A DNA stretch of 59,541 bases from an uncultured Spirochaetaceae bacterium. Its GTDB lineage: Bacteria > Spirochaetota > Spirochaetia > Treponematales > Treponemataceae. The first letter of the stretch is position 1. Each line of letters begins with the position of its first letter. The position numbers were made by a program, and so were the translations under genes. This document shows positions 7,787-16,307 of this stretch, piece by piece. Below the pieces are notes generated by a model that was not told the origin of the DNA, did no database searches, and was given only the letters and a program-made list of their open reading frames with translations. The stretch covers positions 1 to 59,541 of the forward strand of contig CADCCO010000003.1 in NCBI GenBank assembly GCA_902799965.1, written 5' to 3'.

Positions 7787-8926
7787 CTAGTGGACGGGCT
7801 TTTCCAAAAGCAGCTTCGCTATTTTGCTTGAGTCGGTGTCAAAAGTCAGGCGGTCAAAGTTTTCCGCCATGCGGGCGTCAAAATTTTCGTCCTCCAAAAG
7901 CTCTTCGATTTTGTCGTAAATCTTTGACGGCTTTTGAATGAACCAGCCTACCTTGTTTTGAACGGCAAAGCGCATGTTGCCCAATTCTTGGTTGTGAATG
8001 TAGCGGGAAATGATTATCGGCTTTCTGCAAGAAAGGACTTCAATCAAGGTGGCCGGCCCCGCTTTCATGACCACGCAGTCCGAAAGTTTTATCAATTCGT
8101 CCAAGTAATTGACAAATCCGTAAACGTGAAGGTCCAGCTTTGGGTAAAGGCGCGCAAGGCTTTCCAAGTAGGCGTATTTTCCCATGTCTTTTCCGCAAAC
8201 GACGGCCACCGCGAATTTGGCCTTGCGCAAGACGCACTTGTTCACAATGTCCACCGCGCCGGGAAGTCCGTCGCCGCCGCCGACCAAAAGGACGGTCTTT
8301 TTGTTGGGGTCAAAGCCCCTCTTTTTTCGCAAGGCCAAAATTTCATCTTTTCCAAATGGCTGCAAAAATTTTGGGTTCATCACAAAAGGAACGACTTTTA
8401 TTTGGCTTTCGGGAACCTTTTGCGCGATTCCAGTTTGACGCGCCTCTTCCGAGTAGACAAAGTAATCCAAGCTTCTGTCCCAAAACCAAACGTGGGGCAC
8501 GGTAAAGGGGTCCGTGACCATCACGGTGATGTTGATTTTTTTGTGAAGCCGAATCACGGCGCTCTTCGCAAAAGTAGAAAGCGCGTAGTGAAATGAAACG
8601 ATGTCGGTGGGCTGCTCGCGCTTGATGACTTTTTTTAGGTAGTGGACCGTGTGGAAGCGCATCATTTTTGAAACCAAAGTCACAAAGGGCCTGTGCTGGC
8701 TTACGTCGTAAATCAAAGGAAAAAGTCCGTGGAAAAAATTTGTGGCCCAAAAGTAAAGCAGCTCAAAGCCGACTTTGCCCAAAATGTTTCCCCGGTCAAA
8801 GCCGTTGGCCATGACAACTTCCGCGTCAGGATTCTGTCTTAGGATTTCTTCTTTTAAAACGCGGGCGGTCGAAATGTGCCCGGCGCCAGTCGTCAAGTAC
8901 AAAAACAAAAATTTTCGCTTTGCCAT
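7787..8926 (-). CDS. MGDG-synthase-like glycolipid glycosyltransferase
   Basis: Likely transfers a sugar from a nucleotide donor to diacylglycerol or a related membrane lipid. The 379-residue product begins MAKRKFLFLYLTTGAGHISTARVL, the GAGH acceptor-side signature of the MGDG_synth domain. The C-terminal half has the GT28-type donor region (VLLVGGGDGLPGAVDIV, LSDCVVMKAGPATLIEVLSCRKPIIIS). ATG 8926 is chosen because GGAGAGG lies just upstream. It is 13 nt downstream of three outer-membrane protein genes and probably ends that operon, suggesting an envelope glycolipid role. Donor and acceptor are not evident. Confidence 0.83.
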   Translation of the reverse strand: MAKRKFLFLYLTTGAGHISTARVLKEEILRQNPDAEVVMANGFDRGNILGKVGFELLYFWATNFFHGLFPLIYDVSQHRPFVTLVSKMMRFHTVHYLKKVIKREQPTDIVSFHYALSTFAKSAVIRLHKKINITVMVTDPFTVPHVWFWDRSLDYFVYSEEARQTGIAQKVPESQIKVVPFVMNPKFLQPFGKDEILALRKKRGFDPNKKTVLLVGGGDGLPGAVDIVNKCVLRKAKFAVAVVCGKDMGKYAYLESLARLYPKLDLHVYGFVNYLDELIKLSDCVVMKAGPATLIEVLSCRKPIIISRYIHNQELGNMRFAVQNKVGWFIQKPSKIYDKIEELLEDENFDARMAENFDRLTFDTDSSKIAKLLLEKPVH

Positions 8927-8939
8927 AGCCTCTCCAAAA

Positions 8940-10688
8940 TCAGTAGCTGTATTTTGCCGAAATCGAAATATAATTGTTCGCCTCGTCAAAAAGCTTGTCC
9001 TTCCAGCTTGTCCAAGCGGAATTTACAAGCGCGTATTTTTGATTGATGTCGGAAGCGGCGTTTATGGACTCCGCGACCGAGTAAGTGTAAATGGCGGAGT
9101 CAACGCCCTTGTTGTGAACCCATTCAAAGGTGTAGCCCAGCTTGAATTCCAAAACGCCCCACTTTTTGCGGAAAGCTTCCCACGAGCCTTCCAAGCCGCA
9201 GCGGACGACATACATTTTGTGCTCCTGCTTCATGAACACTTGCCGCTCCTGCACGCTCTTTGGGTAAGGGTCGGTCGCCGCGCTTCCAGTGTTGTCGCCG
9301 TACGCGAATTTTTTGCAGTGCTCGATCGCTTCGTCGGCCGTCCAGCTTTCCGTTTGGTTTCCGTGTCGGATAAAGTCCGTGGCAAAATTCAAGTTAAGGC
9401 GCTTGATCGGCGCAAAGGCAATCTCAAAGTGAATTCTGTCGGAGTTTGGCGGAAGGTTCGAGCCGATTGAAACGCCGTGGTTGGTGTAGTCTTGGTAGTT
9501 GAAAGCGTCGCGCGCCACTGGAAGGCCGCTTGACGGCGAATTTATCCAGTGGGAATACATGTACGGCAAGACCAGCGAGTAGTCCAGCGAAACCTTCTTG
9601 CAAAAACGGGACGCGGGCGTGTAAATAACGCCGGCCTGCAAGGCGGCTTTGAATTTAGAGTTAAAGTTGCCCTTTCCCCAATCGTCAACGCTTATGTCGT
9701 CAACCGCAAAAGAGACGGCCGCCTCAAGCCTGTCAATCGGACGCACCTCAAAGGCAAGGCCGTAAATGTCGTTGTCGCCCGCGTCGAACATTCCCTGCAA
9801 AAGAATGTAGGGCGCCGGAATCAAGTAGCTGGGATCAAAGCGGTCACCGAACACGCCCGACTCAAAGTAAGTGATGGCCAGCTGCTTTATGGGCGTAAAG
9901 CGCACGGAGTGGAAGGCCAAAAATTTGTTGGCTGAATGTTCGCCGATAAAGTTTGTCGCCGCGATTTGCGACAAAGATTGCGAATACTGGAATTTCTCGG
10001 AAGCGTAGTTCACAAGAAAATTGTTCATGTGGCAAGAATGGGGATTCAAAATTATGCTGTCGTGGCCAAAATAGTTGGCAAAGCCCAGTCGGTTTGCGCC
10101 CAAAAGGCCGTTAATCATAGGCGTTCCGGCGTAAAGGCCGGCGGCCATGTCCCAGTTTCCGTCAAGCGAGCCAAAAGTGGCAGCGTCGCCCCAAGTGTTC
10201 AGCGTTTCGTTTTGAAAAAGCTTTAGAATTTCGGAAGACTGAACGCTGTTGTTGTGAATGTTCAAGCCCAAGTCGTAGCCAAGCGCGATCCAGTCCTTAA
10301 AGACGATGTCGCCAAAAATTGAAGGCTCGGCGTAAAAGAATTTTGTGAATTTGTTGTCGGCGTTGTTTGAGACTTTCAGCTTGGCGCCAAGCTCAAGGCC
10401 GACATGCCATTTTTTTCCAAAGTATTTTTCGTAGTACCACTCTGCCTCTTCCGCATCGGAAGGGCTGCCCTTTTCGATGACAGCGTTCAAAATTTCTTTT
10501 ATTACGCTGGCCGGGTACGGGCTGACTTGCGGCAAAAATCCCACGTAGCCCTTGACTTGCCACTGGCGGGCGCTTTCGTAAAAGTCAAGCGTGGGTTCTA
10601 TTAGAACTTGCGAAAAGGCAGGAAGCGCAAAAACAAAAAGCGCGAGCGCCAGCGCGATTTTATTTTTCAACGATTTCAGTGTCGCCAT
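8940..10688 (-). CDS. Predicted outer-membrane beta-barrel protein (Wzi-like), operon gene 3
   Basis: About 582 residues. A signal peptide (MATLKSLKNKIALALALFVFALPAFSQ) is followed by a short helical region and then many amphipathic strands rich in Trp, Tyr and Phe, ending in ISISAKYSY. The aromatic C-terminus fits the outer-membrane insertion signal. The overall pattern matches capsule-assembly Wzi-like barrels, but the assignment is by character rather than a diagnostic motif. The start at 10688 (GGAGG 8 nt upstream) overlaps the end of the preceding gene by 29 nt. It is more divergent than its two upstream neighbours. Confidence 0.72.
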   Translation of the reverse strand: MATLKSLKNKIALALALFVFALPAFSQVLIEPTLDFYESARQWQVKGYVGFLPQVSPYPASVIKEILNAVIEKGSPSDAEEAEWYYEKYFGKKWHVGLELGAKLKVSNNADNKFTKFFYAEPSIFGDIVFKDWIALGYDLGLNIHNNSVQSSEILKLFQNETLNTWGDAATFGSLDGNWDMAAGLYAGTPMINGLLGANRLGFANYFGHDSIILNPHSCHMNNFLVNYASEKFQYSQSLSQIAATNFIGEHSANKFLAFHSVRFTPIKQLAITYFESGVFGDRFDPSYLIPAPYILLQGMFDAGDNDIYGLAFEVRPIDRLEAAVSFAVDDISVDDWGKGNFNSKFKAALQAGVIYTPASRFCKKVSLDYSLVLPYMYSHWINSPSSGLPVARDAFNYQDYTNHGVSIGSNLPPNSDRIHFEIAFAPIKRLNLNFATDFIRHGNQTESWTADEAIEHCKKFAYGDNTGSAATDPYPKSVQERQVFMKQEHKMYVVRCGLEGSWEAFRKKWGVLEFKLGYTFEWVHNKGVDSAIYTYSVAESINAASDINQKYALVNSAWTSWKDKLFDEANNYISISAKYSY

Positions 10689-12441
10689 GTTTTTCCTCCG
10701 CGGCTTCAACCGCTTTATTGTTTTTGTTCTCTTTCTTCAACTTTGTGAATTTGACTTGCGCGCCCAAGACGCACTCAAACGAAATGTCGTTGTTTCCTTC
10801 CACGTGGCCGGAATTTGACACGAACGCAAGCGAGGCTTGGCCGGCAAGCTTAAGCCAGCGCGCGGGCCAGAACGAGCCGTACACGGCGATTGCGTTGACC
10901 CATTCGGGAATGCCGGTGGGCGCGGCGAAATGCCTTCCGTTTTTGTAGCGGCCGCTAAAGCGCGTCGATCCGTCCGAGGCGGTGATGTACGGATAAACCC
11001 AGCCGGACAAGGCTTCGTCCGACAAATCAAAGATTCTTGAACCCCAGCCGATTTTTGTGAATATGCCGCTGTCAGAAAATTCGCCGCGCGCAAGGAACAA
11101 ATACTTAAAGCCCGCCGACCATTTTTCGGGAACCTCGTATTCGGCGCGGAACGAAGCGGCCGCCGTGTCCGGTCCGTACTTGGTTCCAAGCCATTCGTAA
11201 AAGTCCGACGAGCCGGAATTGCTTTCGCCAGAAGTTTTTACCATAGACCAGTTGGGACTTGAGTTTATGTAAAGGTAGGGATTGGCGTAATAGCCGTCAA
11301 TGTCAAGGTGCAGGTGGCCGCGCTTTATCGGTATGTAAGACTCCAAGCCGCCCTGCAGTCCCATCGCGTTGGGAACGTAGTTGTCCGGGTCGGTGTTGTC
11401 GTCGCCCAATTCCGTCGGCAGCTGGAACTGGGTCATCGACCAAAGCGCGAAGAACCTGAGACACTTCATCGGCGCGGCGTTCAGCTTAATTCCCAAATAG
11501 CTTCCGACGTCGCTTCCGTCAGGCGTGTAGTCAAGCCAAGAAGTGTAATTGTGCAAGAACATCATTGGGTTGAAAAAGCGCAAGTCCAAGTTGCCGTAAG
11601 GAAGCGCCGCCTCCATAAATGAAATCTGGACTTTTTTGGCGATGCGCGCGTCAACCTTGTGCGCGTAAAGGTATCGCTTTGTGTTCAACTGGGTCAAAGA
11701 GCCGGTGTACTGCGCTATCGGAGAATAAATCGAAATCGCGGCGCTGGTCGCGTCCATTATCCGTCCGCTTTGCAAAATGGAGCCGGTGTCGGCGCGGCCA
11801 AAGGCTTCAGGAATGTTGGAGACGCGGATGTTAAAGCCAACGGTGTCGGTTATCGCGTAGCCAAAGGAGCCGTAGGCGTTGTGCGGAAGGTTCACGTCAA
11901 AAGTCGGCTCGCTGTGGGGAATGTTGAAGAACGTGTCCGGATCTTCCTTTGCGGTCTTGTTAATCGAAACCGAAATGTCGGCGAAAAGCGTGACCCAGTC
12001 GCCCGCGCCCAGCGTTACCGGCAAATACAAAAAGGGCCTTTTTTCGTAGCGGTCGTACATCCAGGGGACGTTTTTGTTTGTCTTGACGTAGAACTCAAGG
12101 TTGGCCTCAGGCTCAATCCGCGCCTGAAAGACGGACGCGCAAGCCTCGAAATTCGTTTCGGTAAAATAATCCAAAATTCGGTTGTACTGAATTTTTCCCG
12201 CCTCGCTAAGTTTTTCCTCGTCGATTTCCAAAAGCATGGCGCGGACTTGGTTCAGCGTTATCGGCGCTTGGTCGGAAAACTGGACAATCGCGCATTCTTC
12301 TTCCAAAATTTGGAGCGCGTCGTAAATCCAATGGCGCGGCTCAAAAAGCGTTTGTCCGCCGCGGGGCAGCTTTTGCCCCTTTGCAAAAAAAGGCGCGGCC
12401 AAAGCGCAAGCCAGCAGAGCCGCGAAAAAAATCCGTTTCAT
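10660..12441 (-). CDS. Predicted outer-membrane beta-barrel protein (Wzi-like), operon gene 2
   Basis: 593 residues with signal peptide MKRIFFAALLACALAAPFFAKG. The N-terminal helical module HWIYDALQILEEE...PITLNQVRAMLLEIDEEKLSEAGKIQYNRI is shared with the next upstream gene. A long strand-rich barrel follows, then a charged tail rich in Glu and Lys. RFFNPMMFLHNY and NSSPNWSMVK have clear counterparts in that neighbour, so the two are tandem paralogues. Start and upstream stop overlap as ATGA, implying translational coupling. Likely location is the outer membrane; substrate or partner unknown. Confidence 0.74.
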   Translation of the reverse strand: MKRIFFAALLACALAAPFFAKGQKLPRGGQTLFEPRHWIYDALQILEEECAIVQFSDQAPITLNQVRAMLLEIDEEKLSEAGKIQYNRILDYFTETNFEACASVFQARIEPEANLEFYVKTNKNVPWMYDRYEKRPFLYLPVTLGAGDWVTLFADISVSINKTAKEDPDTFFNIPHSEPTFDVNLPHNAYGSFGYAITDTVGFNIRVSNIPEAFGRADTGSILQSGRIMDATSAAISIYSPIAQYTGSLTQLNTKRYLYAHKVDARIAKKVQISFMEAALPYGNLDLRFFNPMMFLHNYTSWLDYTPDGSDVGSYLGIKLNAAPMKCLRFFALWSMTQFQLPTELGDDNTDPDNYVPNAMGLQGGLESYIPIKRGHLHLDIDGYYANPYLYINSSPNWSMVKTSGESNSGSSDFYEWLGTKYGPDTAAASFRAEYEVPEKWSAGFKYLFLARGEFSDSGIFTKIGWGSRIFDLSDEALSGWVYPYITASDGSTRFSGRYKNGRHFAAPTGIPEWVNAIAVYGSFWPARWLKLAGQASLAFVSNSGHVEGNNDISFECVLGAQVKFTKLKKENKNNKAVEAAEEKHGDTEIVEK

Positions 12442-14177
12442 TCATCCCCTCCGTCAGAAGCGCTCTCGGCAGCCTCCGCCTCTTTGGCCTCTTTTTCTTT
12501 GTCGTACTTGTCCTTTAGCAAGAACGAAAAGTTCGCGGGCTTCTTCAAGATTCTGCAAAAGTCAAAGCGGCACGACAAGGCCATTTCAAAGCCGTGCTGG
12601 AAATTTCCGTCCTCGTGGTTGTGGTTGAACGAAAGAATGTAGGCCGGCTGCGCGACCAGCGTGAGCCATTTTGTCGGGCAGAAAGTTCCCGTAAGGTAAA
12701 TTATGTTGTCGTATTCTGGAATTCCGTGCGGACTTGCGTATTCGCGGCCATACTGGTAATCGGAATTGTCGACGTAAATCCACTGCGTCTCGTAGCGGCG
12801 CTCGGTCGTGCGGCCGTTGACCCAGCCGTAGTCGGTAAAGATGTCGCTTGAGGCGTGCTCACCGCGCGCGGCGAAAATGTAGTTGGCTTGAATCGACCAC
12901 TTGCCGGGCTTTTCGTAGGCGACCGAAAATTTTCCCGCCAGCGAGTCCGGGCCGACGGGGCTTCCAATCCATTCGTATTCGGGCGCGTCGTCGTCGCCCT
13001 TTGCGGAAACCAAAGACCAGTTGGGGCTTTGCTTTATCCACAAGTAGGGCGAGGCGTAGTAGCCTTCCGCGTTAAAGCGCAAAAAGCCGCCCGCCACCGG
13101 GAACTGCAAGTCAAAGCCGCCCTGCAAGCCCCGCCCTTCTGGCAGCGCGCCCGGCCCGGACGTTTGCTCGGTGAACATTTGGTGCTCGGTCTTGGAAATC
13201 AAGAAATAGAGGCGCAAGAATTTGACCGGAACGTAATTGAATTTCACTCCCATGTAAGAAATCCAGTCAAACTGGTTGTTCAGCTCGTAGGCGTGGAAAA
13301 TGCCAAAGGGGTTCAGGAAGCGCGCGTCAAAAACGTCGTAGGCCGCGCCGCCTTCCACAAAGCCAAAAGTGAAGCGCCTGAAAAGGCGGAAGTCAATCTC
13401 GTGGGTGTACATTATTTCCTTTTGGTTCAGCTGCTGAATGTTGAACGCGTATGTGAACCAAGGCGAATAAAGGCGCAAGGTTCCGTAAGGAAGGTCTGTC
13501 AGCCAGTCGCTTTGAATGACGCTTCCCAAAGAGGCGCGGCCGTAGTTGTGGCTTCCGATTCCGAAATTCAAATTCACGCCCACGCCGTTCTTCCACCTGT
13601 AGCCTGTCGAAAGGTAGGTCGAATGGGTTATGTTGGGGTCAAAGGCCGCTTCCTGGAAAACATGGTTCACGAAATTCCAATGCCGGGTCATGTAAGAGCG
13701 GCGCTGGCCGACGCCAAGGCCCATGTTTACGGTAAGCCAGTCGCCAACCGTGACGCGGACAGGCGCTTCGGCAAGGCGCTGGCGGGAATGGTAGTTGTAA
13801 AGCCAGTCCAAGTTTGAATTGCTTTTTGCATAGCCTTCCACGTTAACCTTTGGCTCTATTCCTATGGAAAAAATTCCCGCGTCAAGCGAAAAGTCAAATT
13901 GGTCAAAGTATTCTTGGATTCTAAAATACTGCGCCCTTCCCGCCTCCGAAAGCCGCTCGATCGGAATCTCCTCCAGCATGCCGCGCAATTCCATTACGGT
14001 CAAAGGCGTGTGGTCCATGAAATTCCATCTGCCAAAGTCAATCTCTATGGAAGCCAAAGCGTCGTAAAGCCAATGGCCGCTTGGAACCAAGTCGCTTCCC
14101 CTGCGGGGAGCGGACAGCGCCGCGAACGAGCAGGCGGAGAAAACAATAAATGCCGCGAAAAACTTCTTACAATTCAT
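12438..14177 (-). CDS. Predicted outer-membrane beta-barrel protein (Wzi-like), operon gene 1
   Basis: About 579 residues. It starts MNCKKFFAAFIVFSACSFAALSA, a signal peptide. The helical module SGHWLYDALASIEIDF...LTVMELRGMLEEIPIERLSEAGRAQYFRI precedes a barrel with DARFLNPFGIFHAYELNNQFDWISYMGVKFNYVPVKFLRLYF. The C-terminus is an acidic, Ala-rich tail. It is the first gene of a four-gene run (three barrels plus glycosyltransferase) behind a good promoter at 14212-14240. ATG 14177 is preferred to 14189 for signal-peptide fit. Paralogous to the following gene. Confidence 0.74.
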   Translation of the reverse strand: MNCKKFFAAFIVFSACSFAALSAPRRGSDLVPSGHWLYDALASIEIDFGRWNFMDHTPLTVMELRGMLEEIPIERLSEAGRAQYFRIQEYFDQFDFSLDAGIFSIGIEPKVNVEGYAKSNSNLDWLYNYHSRQRLAEAPVRVTVGDWLTVNMGLGVGQRRSYMTRHWNFVNHVFQEAAFDPNITHSTYLSTGYRWKNGVGVNLNFGIGSHNYGRASLGSVIQSDWLTDLPYGTLRLYSPWFTYAFNIQQLNQKEIMYTHEIDFRLFRRFTFGFVEGGAAYDVFDARFLNPFGIFHAYELNNQFDWISYMGVKFNYVPVKFLRLYFLISKTEHQMFTEQTSGPGALPEGRGLQGGFDLQFPVAGGFLRFNAEGYYASPYLWIKQSPNWSLVSAKGDDDAPEYEWIGSPVGPDSLAGKFSVAYEKPGKWSIQANYIFAARGEHASSDIFTDYGWVNGRTTERRYETQWIYVDNSDYQYGREYASPHGIPEYDNIIYLTGTFCPTKWLTLVAQPAYILSFNHNHEDGNFQHGFEMALSCRFDFCRILKKPANFSFLLKDKYDKEKEAKEAEAAESASDGGDE

Positions 14178-14211
14178 CTTTAAAAACAAAAACCTTTAAA
14201 AAATGGCTTAT

Positions 14212-14240
14212 AGTATAGCAAATTTGCCAAGAATTATCAA
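14212..14240 (-). promoter_or_regulatory. Promoter of the beta-barrel/glycosyltransferase operon
   Basis: On the minus strand TTGATA (14240-14235), a 17-bp spacer and TATACT (14217-14212) lie about 35 nt before the first ATG. The predicted leader is about 28 nt. Confidence 0.6.
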
Positions 14241-14281
14241 TCAGCAAGCCAAAATTGTCCGCCGCGCCCAAAAGCGCCGTA

Positions 14282-14310
14282 TTGCAAGCGGCGCGAAATT
14301 TCTATATAAT
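14282..14310 (+). promoter_or_regulatory. Promoter of the propeller/mutase operon, near-leaderless
   Basis: TTGCAA (14282-14287), a 17-bp spacer and TATAAT (14305-14310). The ATG follows at 14320, nine bases after the -10 box, leaving a leader of at most two or three bases. Confidence 0.62.
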
Positions 14311-14319
14311 ATTTTCGCT

Positions 14320-15390
14320 ATGAAAAATGAGCGAAAACGCTTTCTGACAAAATGCGCCCTGGTCTTTTTGGCCGCGGCGGCTTACTTTTTTTTGAGCTGG
14401 CTTCCTTTGGAAACCGAAATGCGCCTCACGCCTGAATGGACGATAGACATAAACAAAAGCCCTGAAAAGACGGCGAACGAAACGCCCCTGCCCTTTAGGC
14501 TTGGAAAAAAGGCCGGCTACTTTACCCATTCGGGAAAAATCACGGCCTTCCGCTCAATTCCATACAAGGCCGTTTTCACAAGAAACTACTGCGCGCTTTA
14601 TTCCCGCGACGCGGAAAACATTCCGCTGATGTCGCCGGACGGCCAAGAGCGCTGCGTCATAAAGGGCGCGGGCTTTCCTTTCATTCAGCAGGACAGGGTC
14701 TTTTTGTTCCCGCCGGGAGGAAGCGCGGTTTGCTTTGTGAATCCCGTTGACGGAAACACGGTTTCCAGCTGGGAAAACACAGCGCCGATAACGGCGTTCA
14801 ATTCTTCCAAAAACGGAAGCGCTGTCGGCTACGCCGACGGCCAGCTTATAATCTTTGACAAGAACGGCCGAAAGACAATCGAGCTGTTTCCGGGCGGAAG
14901 CGACAACCCGATAATTTTGGGCGCCGACATAAGCGCTTCGGGAAAAATGTTCGCCTGCGTTTCGGGCGTGGATCCCCAGCGCTTTGTCCTTTACAGCGAC
15001 GAAGGCGTTTACGAAAAAATCGTTTTTCACGAATTCCTCAAAAAGAATTTGACGCGGCAGACTTACGTTCATTTTAGCGACAACGACAAGTTTGTGTACT
15101 ACGACTGCGCCGACTCGCTTGGAATCGTGGACACGGCAAGCTTTAAGAAAAAGCGGATTCCCCTTTTGGGAACCGTCTTGGACATACAAGAGTCCCCGGT
15201 GGCCGAAAGCGCCTTTGTTCTAAGCAGAATCGGAAGCAACAAGTACGCCGTGACCATTCTTGAAAATTGGACGCACAAGACAGGCGAGTTTTCGTTTGAG
15301 GCCGACGCGGCCTTCATCTTGACGGACGGAAACACGCTTTACGTGGGACGGGACGAAAAAATTTCCCGGCTTACGATTTCTAAAAGCTGA
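14320..15390 (+). CDS. Membrane-anchored beta-propeller-like protein of unknown function
   Basis: 356 residues. MKNERKRFLTKCALVFLAAAAYFFLSWLPL gives a signal anchor or signal peptide. The rest looks like repeated four-stranded blades (for example KNGSAVGYADGQLIIFDKNGRKTIELF and SASGKMFACVSGVDPQRFVLYSDEG) typical of WD40/PQQ-like propellers, probably periplasmic. The start is fixed by the promoter 9 nt upstream; the longer frame has no supporting features. The next gene, 17 nt on, encodes a degenerate LytM protein, so the pair may act in the cell envelope. No specific family is recognised. Confidence 0.65.
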   Translation: MKNERKRFLTKCALVFLAAAAYFFLSWLPLETEMRLTPEWTIDINKSPEKTANETPLPFRLGKKAGYFTHSGKITAFRSIPYKAVFTRNYCALYSRDAENIPLMSPDGQERCVIKGAGFPFIQQDRVFLFPPGGSAVCFVNPVDGNTVSSWENTAPITAFNSSKNGSAVGYADGQLIIFDKNGRKTIELFPGGSDNPIILGADISASGKMFACVSGVDPQRFVLYSDEGVYEKIVFHEFLKKNLTRQTYVHFSDNDKFVYYDCADSLGIVDTASFKKKRIPLLGTVLDIQESPVAESAFVLSRIGSNKYAVTILENWTHKTGEFSFEADAAFILTDGNTLYVGRDEKISRLTISKS

Positions 15391-15407
15391 GGTTAAGGAA
15401 GAGCAAA

Positions 15408-16298
15408 ATGAAACGCCCTATTTTTGGAGCGGCGCTTTTCGCCGCGATTTTTGGCTTGACGGCTTCTTTTGCCGGCGACGCGCATTCGTTCAGCTGGCCT
15501 GCGAAGGAATGGGACAAGGCCAAGTCAATATTCACTTTTTCGCAAAACCGCAAGGACCGCTTTTGCCAGTCCCTTGTCTTGCGCGGCGTTCAAACCGCGT
15601 CGGCGACCGACAAGGGAAAGATAATCGCCGTCATCACGGAAAAGCAGGGCGACGGAGACTGGTTTGAGTCGCCGCTTGGAAACGCGCTTATAATAAGCCA
15701 TGACGATTCGCTGATTTCTGTCTACGGAAACCTTACGCCCCAAAGCGCCGCGGCCCTGTCGCTAAAGACATGCTTGGAAGACGAAGAGGCGCTTGGCCAA
15801 ACGGGAATGTCCTCCTGGAGCGAAAGCGAAGAAGGCGGCGAGTTGGAATTTCAAATCGCGGACGCAGGCTCAAAAACTTTCATCAACCCCATCATTTTGA
15901 TGCCGCGAAACTTAAAGCCGCCTAAAATAGAGTTGGACGGAATTTCAATCGAAAACCAATTCGGCCGCGCCTACAATTTGGCCGCCCTTCGCTCCGCGCC
16001 GGCGGGCGTTTACAAGATCTACAAAAAGCGGCAGGCCGACGTGAACGTTTACAAGTCAGAGTTGTATGTAAACGGCGCGGAGATTGAAAAGATTTCAAAA
16101 GAAACGCTAAAATGCCAGGACGGCCGCCTTGCGCTTGCCGGCAAAGAGCTTTACACAAGCCAAGAATTTTATCCCGCCGGCGACCGGGAATTTTTGGGCC
16201 ACATTCTTTTGCCGCACGGAAGCGACACCGTGACCCTTGTCGCCTCGGACATTTTTGACAGCGCCTCGACCTTGAATTTCACTGTGTCAGGCTACTAG
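15408..16298 (+). CDS. Secreted degenerate LytM/M23-like protein
   Basis: 296 residues with signal peptide MKRPIFGAALFAAIFGLTASFAG. Residues 60-165 follow the LytM (M23) fold pattern: GKIIAVITEKQGDGDWFESPLGNALIISHDDSLISVYGNLTP then ELEFQIADAGSKTFINPIILMP. The catalytic HxH is replaced (LEFQI), so metallopeptidase activity is unlikely. Degenerate LytM proteins such as EnvC and NlpD activate amidases instead. A separate C-terminal beta domain (about 185-296) follows. AAGGAAG precedes the ATG. It sits between the propeller protein and a phosphohexomutase. The regulatory role is inference. Confidence 0.66.
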   Translation: MKRPIFGAALFAAIFGLTASFAGDAHSFSWPAKEWDKAKSIFTFSQNRKDRFCQSLVLRGVQTASATDKGKIIAVITEKQGDGDWFESPLGNALIISHDDSLISVYGNLTPQSAAALSLKTCLEDEEALGQTGMSSWSESEEGGELEFQIADAGSKTFINPIILMPRNLKPPKIELDGISIENQFGRAYNLAALRSAPAGVYKIYKKRQADVNVYKSELYVNGAEIEKISKETLKCQDGRLALAGKELYTSQEFYPAGDREFLGHILLPHGSDTVTLVASDIFDSASTLNFTVSGY

Positions 16299-16307
16299 GA
16301 AACTTTT

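Noticed and set aside
12855..13817. 320-codon plus-strand frame opposite a beta-barrel gene
   Set aside because: Antisense shadow with no start context; the minus-strand gene has a signal peptide and paralogue.
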